From: Capsicum annuum
Taxonomy: Eukaryota; Streptophyta; Magnoliopsida; Solanales; Solanaceae
NCBI RefSeq assembly: GCF_002878395.1
Contig: NC_061121.1
Coordinates: 46,844,649 to 46,908,648 of the forward strand
Length of the DNA: 64,000 nt
Direction of reading: 5' to 3'
Below the pieces are notes generated by a model. It did not search any database, was not told where the DNA came from, and worked only from the letters and a program-made list of their open reading frames with translations. The stretch's first letter is position 1. Each line of letters begins with the position of its first letter. The position numbers and the translations under genes are program-made. Of this stretch, positions 10,382 through 22,816 are shown in pieces.

Positions 10382-13159
10382 TGTAAGACCCCGCAAAATT
10401 TCCTAGCTTAATTCAGTCCTTTAAGCTTGTCAAGGGGTCCCAGGTTTAGAAGATTCTAGCTAAGTTTCCTGACTTAGTTTAATTTTAGCCTTAGAAAGTT
10501 GGCAATCTTATTTTGCGACCTGAATTTCCTTTTGTGGACTATATTTTGATTAATTCATGATCAGGAAGGTCAATAGGTGTTTCGGGACAAGTTTTGGATT
10601 TTTTGGACCACATTTAGACCACGTTTAGAATCCCAAAATAGTGGAACAACATGATCTTGGCGCCCCGCATCGCCTATCATATTGGTTAATATTGTTGTAG
10701 GTTGCCAGCGTCAAACTCTTGAGACACGGCACGATCATGGCGTGATGCATCGAGTATCGCGTCGATGGCATCGATGCGCCACATCGATAACCACGTCGGT
10801 GCCTAGTTTTCAGTCATTAAATGACCGCATCCTTAAGGGTAATTAGGTCTTTTTTCCATGCACTTCAGCCCCCATAACACGAAACTTAGCCCTTTTTTTT
10901 TGGCTAAATACATTCACTATTTCACAATTTCTCAAGAACAAGAAAACCCTAGGTGATTAATTCCAAATCAAGAACTCAAGCTTTCCTCCACAAATTTTCA
11001 AGAAATCATCCACCAAGGTATGTAAAGTGTTCATCCAAGGGTCCCTTCCACCCTTGGAGCTCAAGAAACCCTTTTCAAAATATAAATTTTGAATTCCATG
11101 TTGTGGGCTTGATTGTACACATGTTAATGTTGTGATATGAATTCAAAGATTGAATCTTTATTAAATTTTCATGACTTTATATTAGTATGTGGATTGAAAT
11201 CCTTAAATTTGAAGTGCTTGATATAGCCATGATGTATTAGTTGTTAATGTATACCCTAGAAAAAGTTATGTGTTCCATGTATTTTTTAAAATGCCTAAGT
11301 GAATAAAAATTGTGCATTATGACCCATTTGTGATCTAAATGATGAACTCATGATGTACCTACATGTTCAAAATGACTCCCATGCTTAAGCTATGTCTTGT
11401 AATGATTTGGTAAAATGCTCATAAGTAGGGATTTGTGAAATTATGTTATGTTAGCATGCATTCCTATTCATGTGTAAGCTTATGACTTGCAAATGTTTCA
11501 TGAAATCCCTCAGTGGTTGTATTATGAATTGTTGACTATGGTTATGTGTTCAAGAAGTGTCATGTCCTATTTATATTCATTCTATCGAGTCCTGGGGGTT
11601 TCTAATACCCGATAATTTAGTTGTGTGCCTAGAGCCAGTGTCAGTTTTTAAGATAACCTTAGTCAAGCCATGATTAGTAGTACTCTCAGTCAAGCTTCAG
11701 AACTCAGTAGAACTTAGTTAGTTACATGAATCAAGAAAGCTCAGTAGATCCAGTATCAGTTTAGTCCCATTCAGTATTCAATTCAGTTCTTAATAAATTC
11801 AGTCAGTTAATAGAACTCAGTAGTATTCCATCAGTCAACGGAACTCAGTAAACTCAATTCAGTTAAACAGTACAATCAGTAACATCTCATTCAAGCCTAG
11901 TGTGAACTAGGAAATCAGTTCAGTGTCTATTCAGTTGGGAGTAAAATTTCATCACCGAGTGAACCTAGGGATGAGGGCTCACCTGTCAGTCAGTAGAGGG
12001 TGTGATCCTTAGAAGTAATCCTTGCATTCTAGAACCACGTAGCTAATGTAGGTTGAGATATATCCCCATGAGTCTAGGGTTAATACATCTCATTCTAGTT
12101 CTCCTACCAGCGAGGGGTTAATGAAAAAGCTCCCTGTCAGCAGAGGGTTAACTCACAGCTTGTATTTACCCATGGCACAGTATTGGTACCCTTCCAACTC
12201 TGGTCATAAGTTGGACCCCACCAGTTCAGTTATAGGGCATGTCAATTAGATGATTACCTTCCACAGTCTCAGTCTCAGTCTTCAGTAAGAAACTAAAATA
12301 ATTCCTCAGATTTCAGGACTGTCATATGCAGTCACTCAGCTCAGTACGAAACTCAGCTAGTTTCATAAAAATTAAAACTGTCAGAAATAGTTATTCAGTT
12401 AACAGTACATCATTTATCAGTAATCCATGTTATCAATAAACTTAGTATAGTTCCACAACTTCAGAACTGTCAGATACAATCGTTTAGTTACCAGTTATAC
12501 AGTATCCATAAACTTAAACATCTTTTAACCAGTATTTAGATCCAGTATTCAACTTTATCACAACCTCAGTTACAATCCACGTATTCATGCATATATTCTC
12601 ACACAGTCATATTCATGTTATTCAGTTAGTTATAGTTCATGTATATGAACCCTTGCATTCATCCTTACCTCACTTTGCATACCAGTACCTTCTCACGTAC
12701 TGATGCATATTTCTCTCTTGCTCTATAGTGTTTTATACCATTGGTTTGGACACTTATGTTCCTGATCGCACTTAGCAGTTCAGGTTTCTACAGTCAGAGA
12801 TAGTGGTGAGTCCTCATAGTTTGAGGACATGATTTTTTTATCATTTCAGTACTTCAGTATTTAGTTTATTTTAGCAGTTGGAGTTAGTTGGGGACATGTC
12901 CCATCAACTCCTTATTCAGATAGTTTAGAGGCTTTTTTAGATTATAGCATGTTCAGACAGTTATTTCAGTTTTGGTATTATTATATCCTATTTCAGATTT
13001 ATTACAGTATTGAACCTTATGGCAGTTCAGCCCATTATTCTACTTATTTTAGTATTATTTTATAGTTATTGCAGAAGGTACCAATCATGGGTTAGCTTAT
13101 GGTCTTTTGGGATTATGAGCATCGTGTAGCGTCTGGGGTACTAAATTCGGGGTGTTACA
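10382..13159 (+). mobile_element. Solo LTR B, large gypsy family, TSD GGCTA
   Basis: It starts TGTAAGACCCCGC at 10382 and ends GGGGTGTTACA at 13159 (2778 bp). A perfect TSD, GGCTA, lies at 10377-10381 and 13160-13164. The host E2 pol frame is interrupted between RNase H and integrase and resumes after the TSD. The middle (about 11640-12640) is a degenerate block rich in CAGT/TCAGTTA repeats. Conserved short blocks (ggggacatgtccc, agaggctttt, cgtgtagcgtctgggg) recur in solo LTRs C and D. No coding sequence is present inside. Confidence 0.92.
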
Positions 13160-13164
13160 GGCTA

Positions 13165-14585
13165 GGTCTTCTCTATTTGAGAAAATCTGGGATTGTTAGT
13201 TTAAGAATAATAAACTTTGCATTGTCCCGTGATCACGTGTTAAGTGGTGAGTCTAAGAGGGCTACCATAAATAGCTGCATTTGTATTCCTAGAGTTAACT
13301 TGATTCAGTTGATTTTATGCAAGACTCATCGCTTGAGGTATCTTATTCTTTTAGGTACAACAAATATGTATATAGATTTAAAATAGTATTATTAGTAAAG
13401 TGGTATGAAGAGAGATATAGAAAACTTTGTAGCTCGTTACCTGTGTTGTCCACAGGTGAAAGTCGAGCATCAACAACCAGGTAGTTTGATTCAGAGGTTG
13501 CCCATTCCCAAGTGGAGATGGGAATGGATTACTATGGATTTTGTTAGTGATTTGCCTTGCACTTTTTGTGGTTTCAATGGTATTTTGGTCATTGTAGGTC
13601 GTTTAACCAAGTCATCATATTTCATTCCTATTTTGATATCCTTTAGTGCCGATAGGTTGGCTCACATCAATGTTAGTAAGATAGTCCATTTGCATGGTAA
13701 GCCTATATCTATCATTGCAGACTAGGGTTTTGTGTTCACTTCTATATTTTGGAGAGTTTTCCAGGAGGAGTTGGGTACTTAGGTGGTTCTCAATATCGCC
13801 TTCTATCCACAGACTGATGGCAAGTCGGAGCAAACTATTTAGGTTCTCAAGGATATTCTCTGAGGCTGTGTTATGCATTTTGAAGATTAGTGGGAGCAGC
13901 ACTTAGCCTTGACAGAGTCCAGTTATAGTAACAGTTATCATTCGAGTATTGAGATGACACCTTTTGAGGCTTTATATGGTAGGATGTAGTTCTCCAATTG
14001 GATGGTTTAGGACTTTTGAGGTTAGGACCCGTGGTACTGACTTGCTCCAGTAGTCGTTGGATTGAGTAAGGGTGATTCAGGATAGGCTAAAAGCAACTCA
14101 GAGTAGGTAGAAGGCCTATGTAGATTATAGGCTTCGTGCATTTAGATTTAGAGTTAGTGATCAGGTATTCCTCTGTGGGTCGCCCATGAAGGGTGTGATT
14201 AGGTTTTATAGGAAAGGTAAGATCATCCCCAGATATATTAGACATTTTTGTGATTCTTCATACGGCTGGATAGGTGGCTTATGAGTTAGCCTTACCTATA
14301 GATTTTGCTGTTGTCCATCCGATTTTCCATGTTTCTATATTGTGGCAAGACATTCTTAATATATCTCAAGTTCTTAGATGGGAATCAATCTAATTGGATA
14401 AGTGGTTGACTTTCGTGAAAGAGTCTTTGCTTATTTGGCTATGATGTCAGGCGGTTGCACACTAAGGAGATTCCTATAGTTAAGGTTTAGTGGAGGCACC
14501 GCCTAGTAGAAGAGGCTACTTGCGAGATTGAGAGTGAGATGCGTACCCAGTATCCTCACCTGTTTGAGGCTTCAGGTATATCTTA
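13165..14585 (+). pseudogene. Integrase and C-terminus of E2 pol
   Basis: After the solo LTR the frame resumes with RSSLFEK. An H2C2-like linker follows, then MKRDIENFVARYLCCPQVK, LPIPKWRWEWITMDFVSDLP (first catalytic Asp), LVIVGRLTKSSYFIP, HGKPISIIAD followed by a stop (second catalytic Asp), FYPQTDGKSEQTI (catalytic Glu) and [12 protein letters not shown]-terminal stretch, EATCEIESEMRTQYPHLF, ends at about 14585. Many stops and frameshifts are present. This is integrase with a D,D,E arrangement, now defunct. Confidence 0.85.
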
Positions 14586-14628
14586 ATCCTTGACCTTTGC
14601 AGACGAAAGTCCTTTTAGAAGTAGATAT

Positions 14629-15927
14629 TGTAATGACCTTCTAGGTCATCTTTCATGTTTCCACTTATTTTCACCGTTAAAGTTTTCCTATAGTTTTCTC
14701 AAGTCATTTATGACTTACTGAACTGACAGTTTGGTTACCGGATAATCTCTTAGCTAGGGTTGTGGGAACCCTGACAGATTAATGAAGTAGAGGAAGTTCC
14801 AAGTCATTCTAGATAAAAATTCTTACATGTATTAGAATTTCTTCGCTTTGATTGCTTTCTGAACGGGCGCACATGTTAGGATCCTGCCTAGATTATTGCT
14901 ACTTACTCCAAAAGATAAGTAGTAACTAGGAAAGAAGAACACAATAGTAATTTGAAGATTAATGGTCAATCCACCCTTCTAGGTATTATCTAAGTAAGAT
15001 CGTTAACTATCATCTAATAACTAGAGACCCAAAAGGTAATAGTTAGCTGGAATCCAGGATAAGGGTTAGTAAGGCGACATCCTGAGACTCAAAAGGTAAA
15101 GGTTGAAATCCATCAACTAGTCCAAAAGACGGTTGTTGGTACATAACTTATCAGATTCTGTATGCAAGGCATTGAAATAGTTTGAAAGTGCATGATAAGT
15201 TTACTAAGTTAAGAAGTTAGGGGGAAAACAAACCTAGTGTTCATCTTAGATTGTTTACAACCAAGAGAAACTTATTCTTCTTTTGTTGCTTTCAACACAT
15301 CCCTCCTTTATACTTTCCCACACTGCCTGGTGATTGCAATAAGTTCGAGAAAAATTTTGGCCTATTTCCTATGGGATTGAACCCAACCTAGTTGGGTTAC
15401 TATATTTGACAACGAGCATTTTATCCTTCTAAGGAGGGGTAGTTTGGGCGTTATCAGTCGGTCGATGATGCCTACTGAGTACTAGTGTTTTGGTACTCAT
15501 AATACACTTCTGTATCTTTTTGGTGTATATCCGAGTGCTAGTTGCTGCCGCTAATTCTATGATCATGTCGTGGTTGATTCCAGAGATAGGGTGAGCTCTT
15601 GGTGTCGGAGTTTCCTCATTTTATTCTATCTTACTTATGTCTAGTCTCTAGTTTTGGGACAATATTGTATTGAATATTTTAGAACTTGGGTTGTATTTAT
15701 ATAAAAGCTCTTGTACTAGATCTACCACATCGTGGGATGGTTTCTATGTTATGACTATCTTTTAGACTATTCTCTTGCTTACTTATTTCTATTTTTACTA
15801 TCTATTTCGCCCTCTTTTGGGGCATTTTCACTAAGTCATCCCATTAATTAGCTCCAAGCTATGGTTTGGCTTACCTACTGGCGGGACTTTGTAGGTGTCA
15901 TCATGACTCATAAATCAGGTCATGACA
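14629..15927 (+). repeat. 3' LTR of inner gypsy element E2
   Basis: It starts TGTAATGACC at 14629, just after the pol stop, and ends CAGGTCATGACA at 15927. The distal half (15450-15927) matches the 5' LTR at 6240-6721. The segment from about 14850 to 15440 has no counterpart in the 5' LTR, so it is either an insertion or a deletion in the other copy. The LTR is followed at once by the pol tail of E1. Confidence 0.7.
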
Positions 15928-16217
15928 TGTCCTTCATCCATCTAGTGTTCCATGTCTCTATGCTAAGAAAGTGTATATCATATTCTTCTCGAGTACTCAA
16001 AGCACCGACCTTGCAGTTGGATGAGAGCTTAACCTATGAGGAGGAACCAGTGGCTATTATTGATCACAAAGTAAGGATGTTATGGTTGAAGGAGTTTGTG
16101 TTCATGAAAGTCTTATGGGAGAACCATACCACTGAAGAAGCTACTCGGGAGTCAAAAAATGGCATGCGAGTCAAGTACCCTCATTTGTTTCAGTCTACAG
16201 GTATGATCTTATCATAA
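15928..16217 (+). pseudogene. Pol C-terminal tail of outer gypsy element E1
   Basis: An open stretch reading FIHLVFHVSMLRKCISYSS, then LDESLTYEEEPVAIIDHKVR and EATRESKNGMRVKYPHLF is the standard end of plant gypsy integrase (family HPVFHVSMLKKC). It is a second, separate copy of the pol tail that E2 already has at 14440-14585, which shows it belongs to a different element. Its own stop is at 16215-16217. An LTR starts 33 bases later. Confidence 0.85.
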
Positions 16218-16238
16218 ATTCAGAGATCGAATTTCATA

Positions 16239-16250
16239 AGGTGGGGAGAA
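16239..16250 (+). promoter_or_regulatory. Polypurine tract of E1
   Basis: The purine-rich string aggtggggagaa abuts the TGTAATATCC start of the 3' LTR, the expected position for the plus-strand primer. Confidence 0.65.
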
Positions 16251-19200
16251 TGTAATATCCTTTATTTAAAAGATATAAAAGATAAAAATAAAAGAGAAAA
16301 AAAAAAGAAAGTGGTCCAAGCCCATGTACCATTAAAAAAGTAAAAAGAATGGGCTTATACCCATATGCTTGCCTAAACTTATAGAAATAGGATCAAGGGA
16401 TTGGGATTTCCAGCGACCAAAAAAAATAGATAAAAAGCAAGGGTTAGACCTACGGGTTCTGCAGCCAAAGCTCAAAAAAGGTTCGATTTAGAGAGGAAGA
16501 AAAAATTAAGATGAGGGGCGAAATCAAGGGCAACATACACTCCAAAAAAGGAAATTAATCAGAGTTTTGCTATTTAACTCGAGGTAAGTCTTTTATATAG
16601 CCTAAATATGAGTATTAATTAGGAAAATTGCCACCAGATATTGAAAAATTATTTACTAAACACTAGTAGTTTGGTGATAAGGCATAATTCTGATAAGCTA
16701 ACAATGAGTTTTATAAATTTGTCAATCGGTTATGCGCTAGTTATATTACTCATCAATTGGTAATTATAATTTTTTGGATTGTTATTCAAAAATGAAACCT
16801 CAGTGATGGGTATTTTGAATCAGTTATGAATTATCCTAAATAGGAAAATTAACCCAAGGTTGATTGATGTGATTATAGATTTGATCGAATGAGGTCATAT
16901 GAATTGTTCGGGGACATAAATTTGGTATCCTGACAAGTTAACTATGTGTAGTAACCTTACCATAATTTGTGTTTCTTAACTTGCATATTTTATACATGAT
17001 TTTGATGAAACAAGAGTTATTGAATGCTTTGAAATTGCATGTAGGGCAAGTCTTTTACTTGATATGTTATTGAAATGGTTATTTGAGATATGATACTTGT
17101 AACGCCCCGAATCTGTACCCTGGACGCTACACGATATTCATAATTCTGAAGGACCACAAGCTAACTCATGATTGGTACCTGCTGTAATTATTAAATAATA
17201 ATACTGTAGTATGCAGAAATTAGACGAAAAACATACCATAAGGGTCAATATTGTAATAAAACTGAATATGGTATAACAAATACCAAATATGATACATCTG
17301 TCTGAAAATACTTTAGTTTGAAAAGCCTCTAAACTGTCTGAAATATGGAGTTGATGGGACAAGTCCCCAACTAACTCCGACTACTGAAATAGACTGAAAT
17401 GCTAAAATAATAATCATGTCCTTGAACTATGAGGACTTACAACTAACTCTGATGGCTGAAGATCTGAACTGCTAAGGGTGATTGGGAGCCCGTGCGTCTG
17501 AACCTATGATATAAAACACAATAGTGCAAGAGAAAAGTATGCATCAGTACTTTGAATATACTGGTATGCTAAGCGAGGTAGGCTGAAATGCATGGGTTCA
17601 TATGCATGAACAATACTGACTGAATGACATGAGTATAACTGGATGAGAGTACATGCATGAATACATAACTGTAACTGAGATCGTGATAACACTGAATACT
17701 GAGTCTGAATACCGATTTACTGATATCTGAGTATACTGATACTGAATTACTGATAGCTGAATGACTGTATCTGACAGTCCTAATTCTGTGGAACTATACT
17801 GAGTTCCATACTAAGCTGAGTGACTGTGTCTGACAGTCCTGAATCTGTAGAACTAAACTAAGTTTTATACTGAGAGTGAATCTAAAAGTGAGACTATGGA
17901 AGGTAATCATCTAACCGACATGCCCCTTTTTACATAGATTGGGGTACAACTTGTCACCCCAGTTGTAAGGGTGTAAATACCATGCCACGGGTAAAGACAA
18001 GTTGTGAGTTAACTTTCTCTGACAGGAAGCTCTTTTGTCAACACTCGTTGGCAGAAAAACTCAAATAAGATGTATCAACCCTCATAATATCTGGCAGGAA
18101 GATATCTCAACCTACACTGGCTACGTAGTTCTGTAACGCAGGGATTCCTACTAAGGGTCAAACCCTCTGCTGGCAGGAATGCCCCCATCCCTGGGTTAAC
18201 TCGGTGTTGAATTTACTCTCATCTGAATAGACACTAAACTGATTTTCTAGTTCATACAAGGTTTGACTGGACTGTTACAGATTATACTGTCTAACTGAAC
18301 TGAACTGAGTACACTGAGTTTCGTTGACTGACGAAATACTACTGAATTTTGTTAACTAACTGAATTTACTGAGGTCTGAACTAAATGCTGAACTGGACTG
18401 GACTGATACAGAGTCTATTGATTTTTCCTGAGTCCTGTAACTGACTGAGAGTACTACTGATTGTGACATGACTGAGAATTATTTTGTATCTGACACTGGC
18501 TCTAGGTAAACAACTAAAGTATCGGGTATTAAATACCCCTAGGACTTGATAGCATGAAAAGTAAAGCATCACATGATCTTGCATGGCATAAAATGCACAC
18601 TTGTTCATAATGTATCTATAGAGACATTTTATCAAACACTTGCATGGTATAACTTGTACATAAGCTAGCATGACATGATTTCATTTCCTTATTAGCTCAC
18701 ATGAACAATTCATCAAGCACTTGGTGAGCATAATATATGCACATAATATGAGGGCATCATGATTCACTCCCAATTTCACAATTTCAAGGGGTTTAACATG
18801 GATTCATCCGAATCTACACACATAATAACCAATTGTACATAAAACGTATAATAAATCATGAAATAGAAATCTAATTCAAATAATAATCATGAATAGACTT
18901 TAATTCCAATCATGGAAGTCATAAATTCTAACTACTTGAAGTTTAAAAGGGTTTCTTGGACTCCAAAGGTGGAAGGAACCCTTGGATGAACACTTCACAT
19001 ACCTTAGTTGGCGAATCTTGAAGAATAATGGTGGAAACCTTGAGTCTTGGATCTTGAATGTGATGAACTAGGATTTGCTCTTGATAAATTCTAGAGAGAA
19101 TGAGTATATTTTGCCTTTTGGATGGATTAATGATATATTTTGGGGGCTGATATATGGTGGGAAAAGACCCATTTACCCCTTTGGACGCGGGTTTAAAAGA

Positions 19201-20472
19201 CTGAAAATTGAACCATCGACTCGCCGACCGAAGCACCGCGTCTTTGGCATCGACGTGATGACCAACGCGCCGCGTTAAGTCCGCATTGGTTCACTGAAAA
19301 TTGCCGTTGGAAGCCAAGGAAAATATGGATCGACGCGATGGTCGTCGCGCTGCGCCGAGATCGCGTCAATACACTATTTTGGATTTCCATACGTGGTTCA
19401 AACGAGGTCTAAAAAATCTGAAACTCATTCGAAAACACCTACTGACATTCCTGATCATGAATCAACCTAAAAACTGACATTTTAAGGTCATAGAGGTTGC
19501 GAAATAGCGTTGCCAACTTATGAAGGCCAAAATAACACTAAGTCTGAATACTTCGCTAGAATTTTCTAAGCCTGGGACCCCTTAGCAAGCTTTTAGGGAC
19601 TGAGTTAAGCTTAGAACTGTGCGGGGTCTTACAATACTATTATTGTGTAGGTTATTTCATTTATTTAAGACATAAGTATCTTGACACGTGTTATATTCAA
19701 GTTTATATATAATATGATTTGATATGAACTTAAATGCTATGAGCATTTGAAAAATGCTTTTATATGAGTATCTACTATTTACAAAGAAATTATAAATGGG
19801 AGTAGACCTTGATTTGAATTTCGTATCTAACGGCGGTTTCGTTAGGCCTGGTGCACCTTGTATTTATAGATTTCTCTTACAGCCCTCGCTAGTGAGAAGG
19901 TAGAACTAGCATGTTGTTACTGATCTCCCTCAAGTAGGGACCTACTGATAAGATATTTGACTCATTTACGAGGGATCCATTGTTATTAGCTATTCTTGAA
20001 GTTGAATGTCAAACTAATTACATGATTCATTTTTGAAAACCTCCCAAAAGATAAAACTTGATATGATAGTATTTGTTGGCTATTTTCAAATTGTTAAATT
20101 GATTTCTCATGCAATGGTCATAATTTTTTGGAATATCAGTAGATCATGACACCTTTTGATTATCGTTCTAGCCTGATTTATGACTTTTTCCCATTAAAAC
20201 AATTGTGGTTAAGTGTTATTACTCATTGAGCTAGCTTCTCACTCCTCACTAGTATTTTTACAGAGAATGGAAGTGACGTTGGTGAGGATTTCGTTATCTA
20301 GAGGATTCGAGTTGGCATATTCCTAGTGAGCTCCACATTTGTTCGCGTGGGCAATAATTTATTTATTTGTTATGTTCTTTTCCTTGAAAACTCCTAGAGT
20401 CGCTGCATAATCATCTCTTTAGAGTTTGAGTATTCTTTCGTTAGTGTGGACTTGTGAAGTTATTGACTTCTT
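16251..20472 (+). repeat. 3' LTR of E1, split by solo LTR C and truncated on the right
   Basis: The LTR begins TGTAATATCC at 16251, is interrupted at 17098-19633 by a reverse-oriented solo LTR, and continues from 19639. Bases about 19865-20472 match the 5' remnant at 1625-2230. Beyond 20472 the sequence becomes unrelated AT-rich DNA, so the right end (about 235 bp relative to the 5' copy) is missing. Confidence 0.7.
17098..19633 (-). mobile_element. Solo LTR C, same family as B, minus, TSD ATACT
   Basis: Read on the minus strand this LTR runs from TGTAAGACCCCGC (ending at 19633) to GGGGCGTTACA (at 17098), 2536 bp. It is flanked by a perfect TSD, ATACT, at 17093-17097 and 19634-19638. Its ends, the CAGT-rich block (seen as ACTGA on the plus strand, about 17640-18480) and the block near 17340 (gggacaagtcccc) match solo LTRs B and D. 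The minus-strand open frames inside are non-coding LTR. Confidence 0.92.
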
Positions 20473-20929
20473 ATTAAATATTTCCTTTATTATATATTTT
20501 GGAACCCCTTTTTTAAATATATTTATCTTTTATCATATATATTAGGAATTCTTAACTATTGATTCTCCTAATATGCTTACCATATATTTTACTCTTATAA
20601 CATATTTTAGGATTTCTTAATTTTTAAAATATATTTTTCTCTTCCATATATTTTAGGACTCCTTAATTTTAAAAAATATAATATAATTAATAATTAGAGA
20701 AAATAGATGAAAAGATGATTTTGTCTATTGCAAAGTTTTTTAATGAAGGACAAAAAGTTCAAATATCATTTTTAAGGCCTTCAAACTTTTAATATTGTAT
20801 ATATATGCTTTTTCCACATATATTTCCTCAAAATAAATCAAAATCCTCCATACATAATCACAAATTTTATTTTTTTACCATAATTTTTTTCTTACTTCTT
20901 GATGAACCCGATGCACTGCCATTTTTTTT
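20473..20929. other. AT-rich sequence, no assigned feature
   Basis: This is a low-complexity AT-rich stretch with homopolymer T runs (20885, 20925). I see no coding similarity. Confidence 0.4.
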
Positions 20930-21110
20930 TTTATAAATCTTGATTCTTTTTTTTTTCCAGTATGAAAGATGGCAATCTTCATTCAATCTTAGTATAATAC
21001 GAAAGTAGATGAGATAAACTATTGATTCAAAGAGATAAGCACAGAGTATATGGAATGAATTTATAAACTGGTATCACCTAAATTGAATATCACAATTCAT
21101 TGATAACAGT

Positions 21111-21160
21111 TTATCCCCAGACCCCACTTTGTGGGAATACACTGGGTTTGTTGTTGTTGT
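21111..21160 (+). mobile_element. 50-bp SINE 3'-end insertion with 12-bp TSD
   Basis: The sequence ccccagaccccactttgtgggaatacactgggt followed by (ttg)n is the 3' end of the common Solanaceae SINE type. It is flanked by perfect direct repeats ATTGATAACAGT at 21099-21110 and 21161-21172. It is a severely 5'-truncated but genuine target-primed insertion into the left inverted-repeat arm. Confidence 0.85.
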
Positions 21161-22775
21161 ATTGATAACAGTCTATACATCTATTCCAGACACATTTCCT
21201 ACAAATGTGACATATAAGAAATCACTTTATGAACCGATTCCATTCAATTTATAATCTAAAATATATCTTCTTAATTGAATATCACATTACATAGAGTTCG
21301 TAAAGAACTTGGTATAGAAAAAAGATTAAGTAAAATAATTTGTATATCTATTTCATCCTATAAAAATAAAATTAAGCACTTGTATATAACCTGCTATAAA
21401 ATATATAAAAGTTATTCAAAAGAAAAAGATAAAACAATTCATTATTATCTAGATTTTTTATATTAATCGTCGAAAAATTTTATTTAAATACCTTTCTTCT
21501 TCTTCCTTCATAAATCAGAAATCAAATTCCGAGTGAAATTCAATATTATCCAAAAATTTTATCTCAATTGTCAAATTTTTTTATTAAAATACAAATTTAC
21601 ATATTTTGATTGCAATGTTGAAAAAAGTATTATCTAGATTTTTGAATTTTATTTCAATACCATTTTCATCCACTAAAAACATTAATAAGTATGCATCATT
21701 TTTATATATCATTTACATATCAATTTCATAGATCAAAATTCAAAAATCAATAATCATTTGTTTATGATATTGATATATAACATGGTTTAAACTTGATTGG
21801 AAAAAAGTCCATTTCAAATAAAATACTTTTATATATATATATATATATAAGAAGGAGAAAACTGTTCCAGAGAGAAAAAAGGGGATGATGATATCCTGAT
21901 AATAATTGCCATTTTTTTTATGGGTATGAAATATTTTATTCTATCTATGTAATTTGTATTTTATTATTTTATTAAAACAAAAATATTTTTTTCTTTTTTT
22001 ATACCAAAAATTTGCTATAAGTTGCAATATAAAAAGTTCTGTTATGTCTTGCATTAAACTATTTGAGGATGTTTGTTTAGAATTTTTTCCCTACAAATAA
22101 TTGATTGGATTTGCTGTTTAATTTTTCTAATCAATATATTAGATTATGAACTTACATATGATTGTACAAATATATACAAATATTATGTGTCTGTAGGCTA
22201 TTTTTAATTTAAATGATTGGATATGCAGCTATTTAGACAAAATCTTCTATGTAATTGAGATTTTATAAGGGAAACAGAATTTTATATATATAATGTTAGA
22301 TTGATTATTGCAACTCATAACAATATCTTTTAGATTGCATTGCATAATAATAGTTTTTTAACAAAGTCTAACAAAATAATTATTGAAAATTATTTTTTAT
22401 TGTATGTAAAAAACATTCCTTAAAAAAAGTAGTTAGTTAATAATAGGATATCAATAAACCCCTAATATCTCTCTAAAAATAATTTATTCCTAATTTTCCC
22501 CATTCATAGAAACATGCAAACATTTCTTTCATCTTCTTCTTCCTCTAGTGTGTACTTTTTCTTCTTCCTTCAAAAATTCAAAAATTAAATTCTAAAAAAA
22601 AATTCCAATATTACTTAGATTATTTGGTGACAATCTTCAATAATTTTATTTATTAAAAGATAGATTTACATGTTTTTAAAAATAAAATTAATTGTTAAAA
22701 ACGAGTTAATTTTGTATGAATATGAGTGAATCATGCACAAACATAATCTTGAACTCTATGATTTTTAGTGATGTG

Positions 22776-22777
22776 TA

Positions 22778-22816
<39 letters not shown>
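22776..22816 (+). repeat. (TG)n(TA)n microsatellite
   Basis: A compound dinucleotide repeat: about 16 bp of TG units followed by about 24 bp of TA units. Confidence 0.9.

Noticed and set aside
19075..19278. Open frames on both strands with higher GC
   Set aside because: They lie within solo LTR C. The GC-rich patch (gcgccgcg, cgacgcgatgg) is also present as a related patch in LTRs B and D, so it is LTR sequence.
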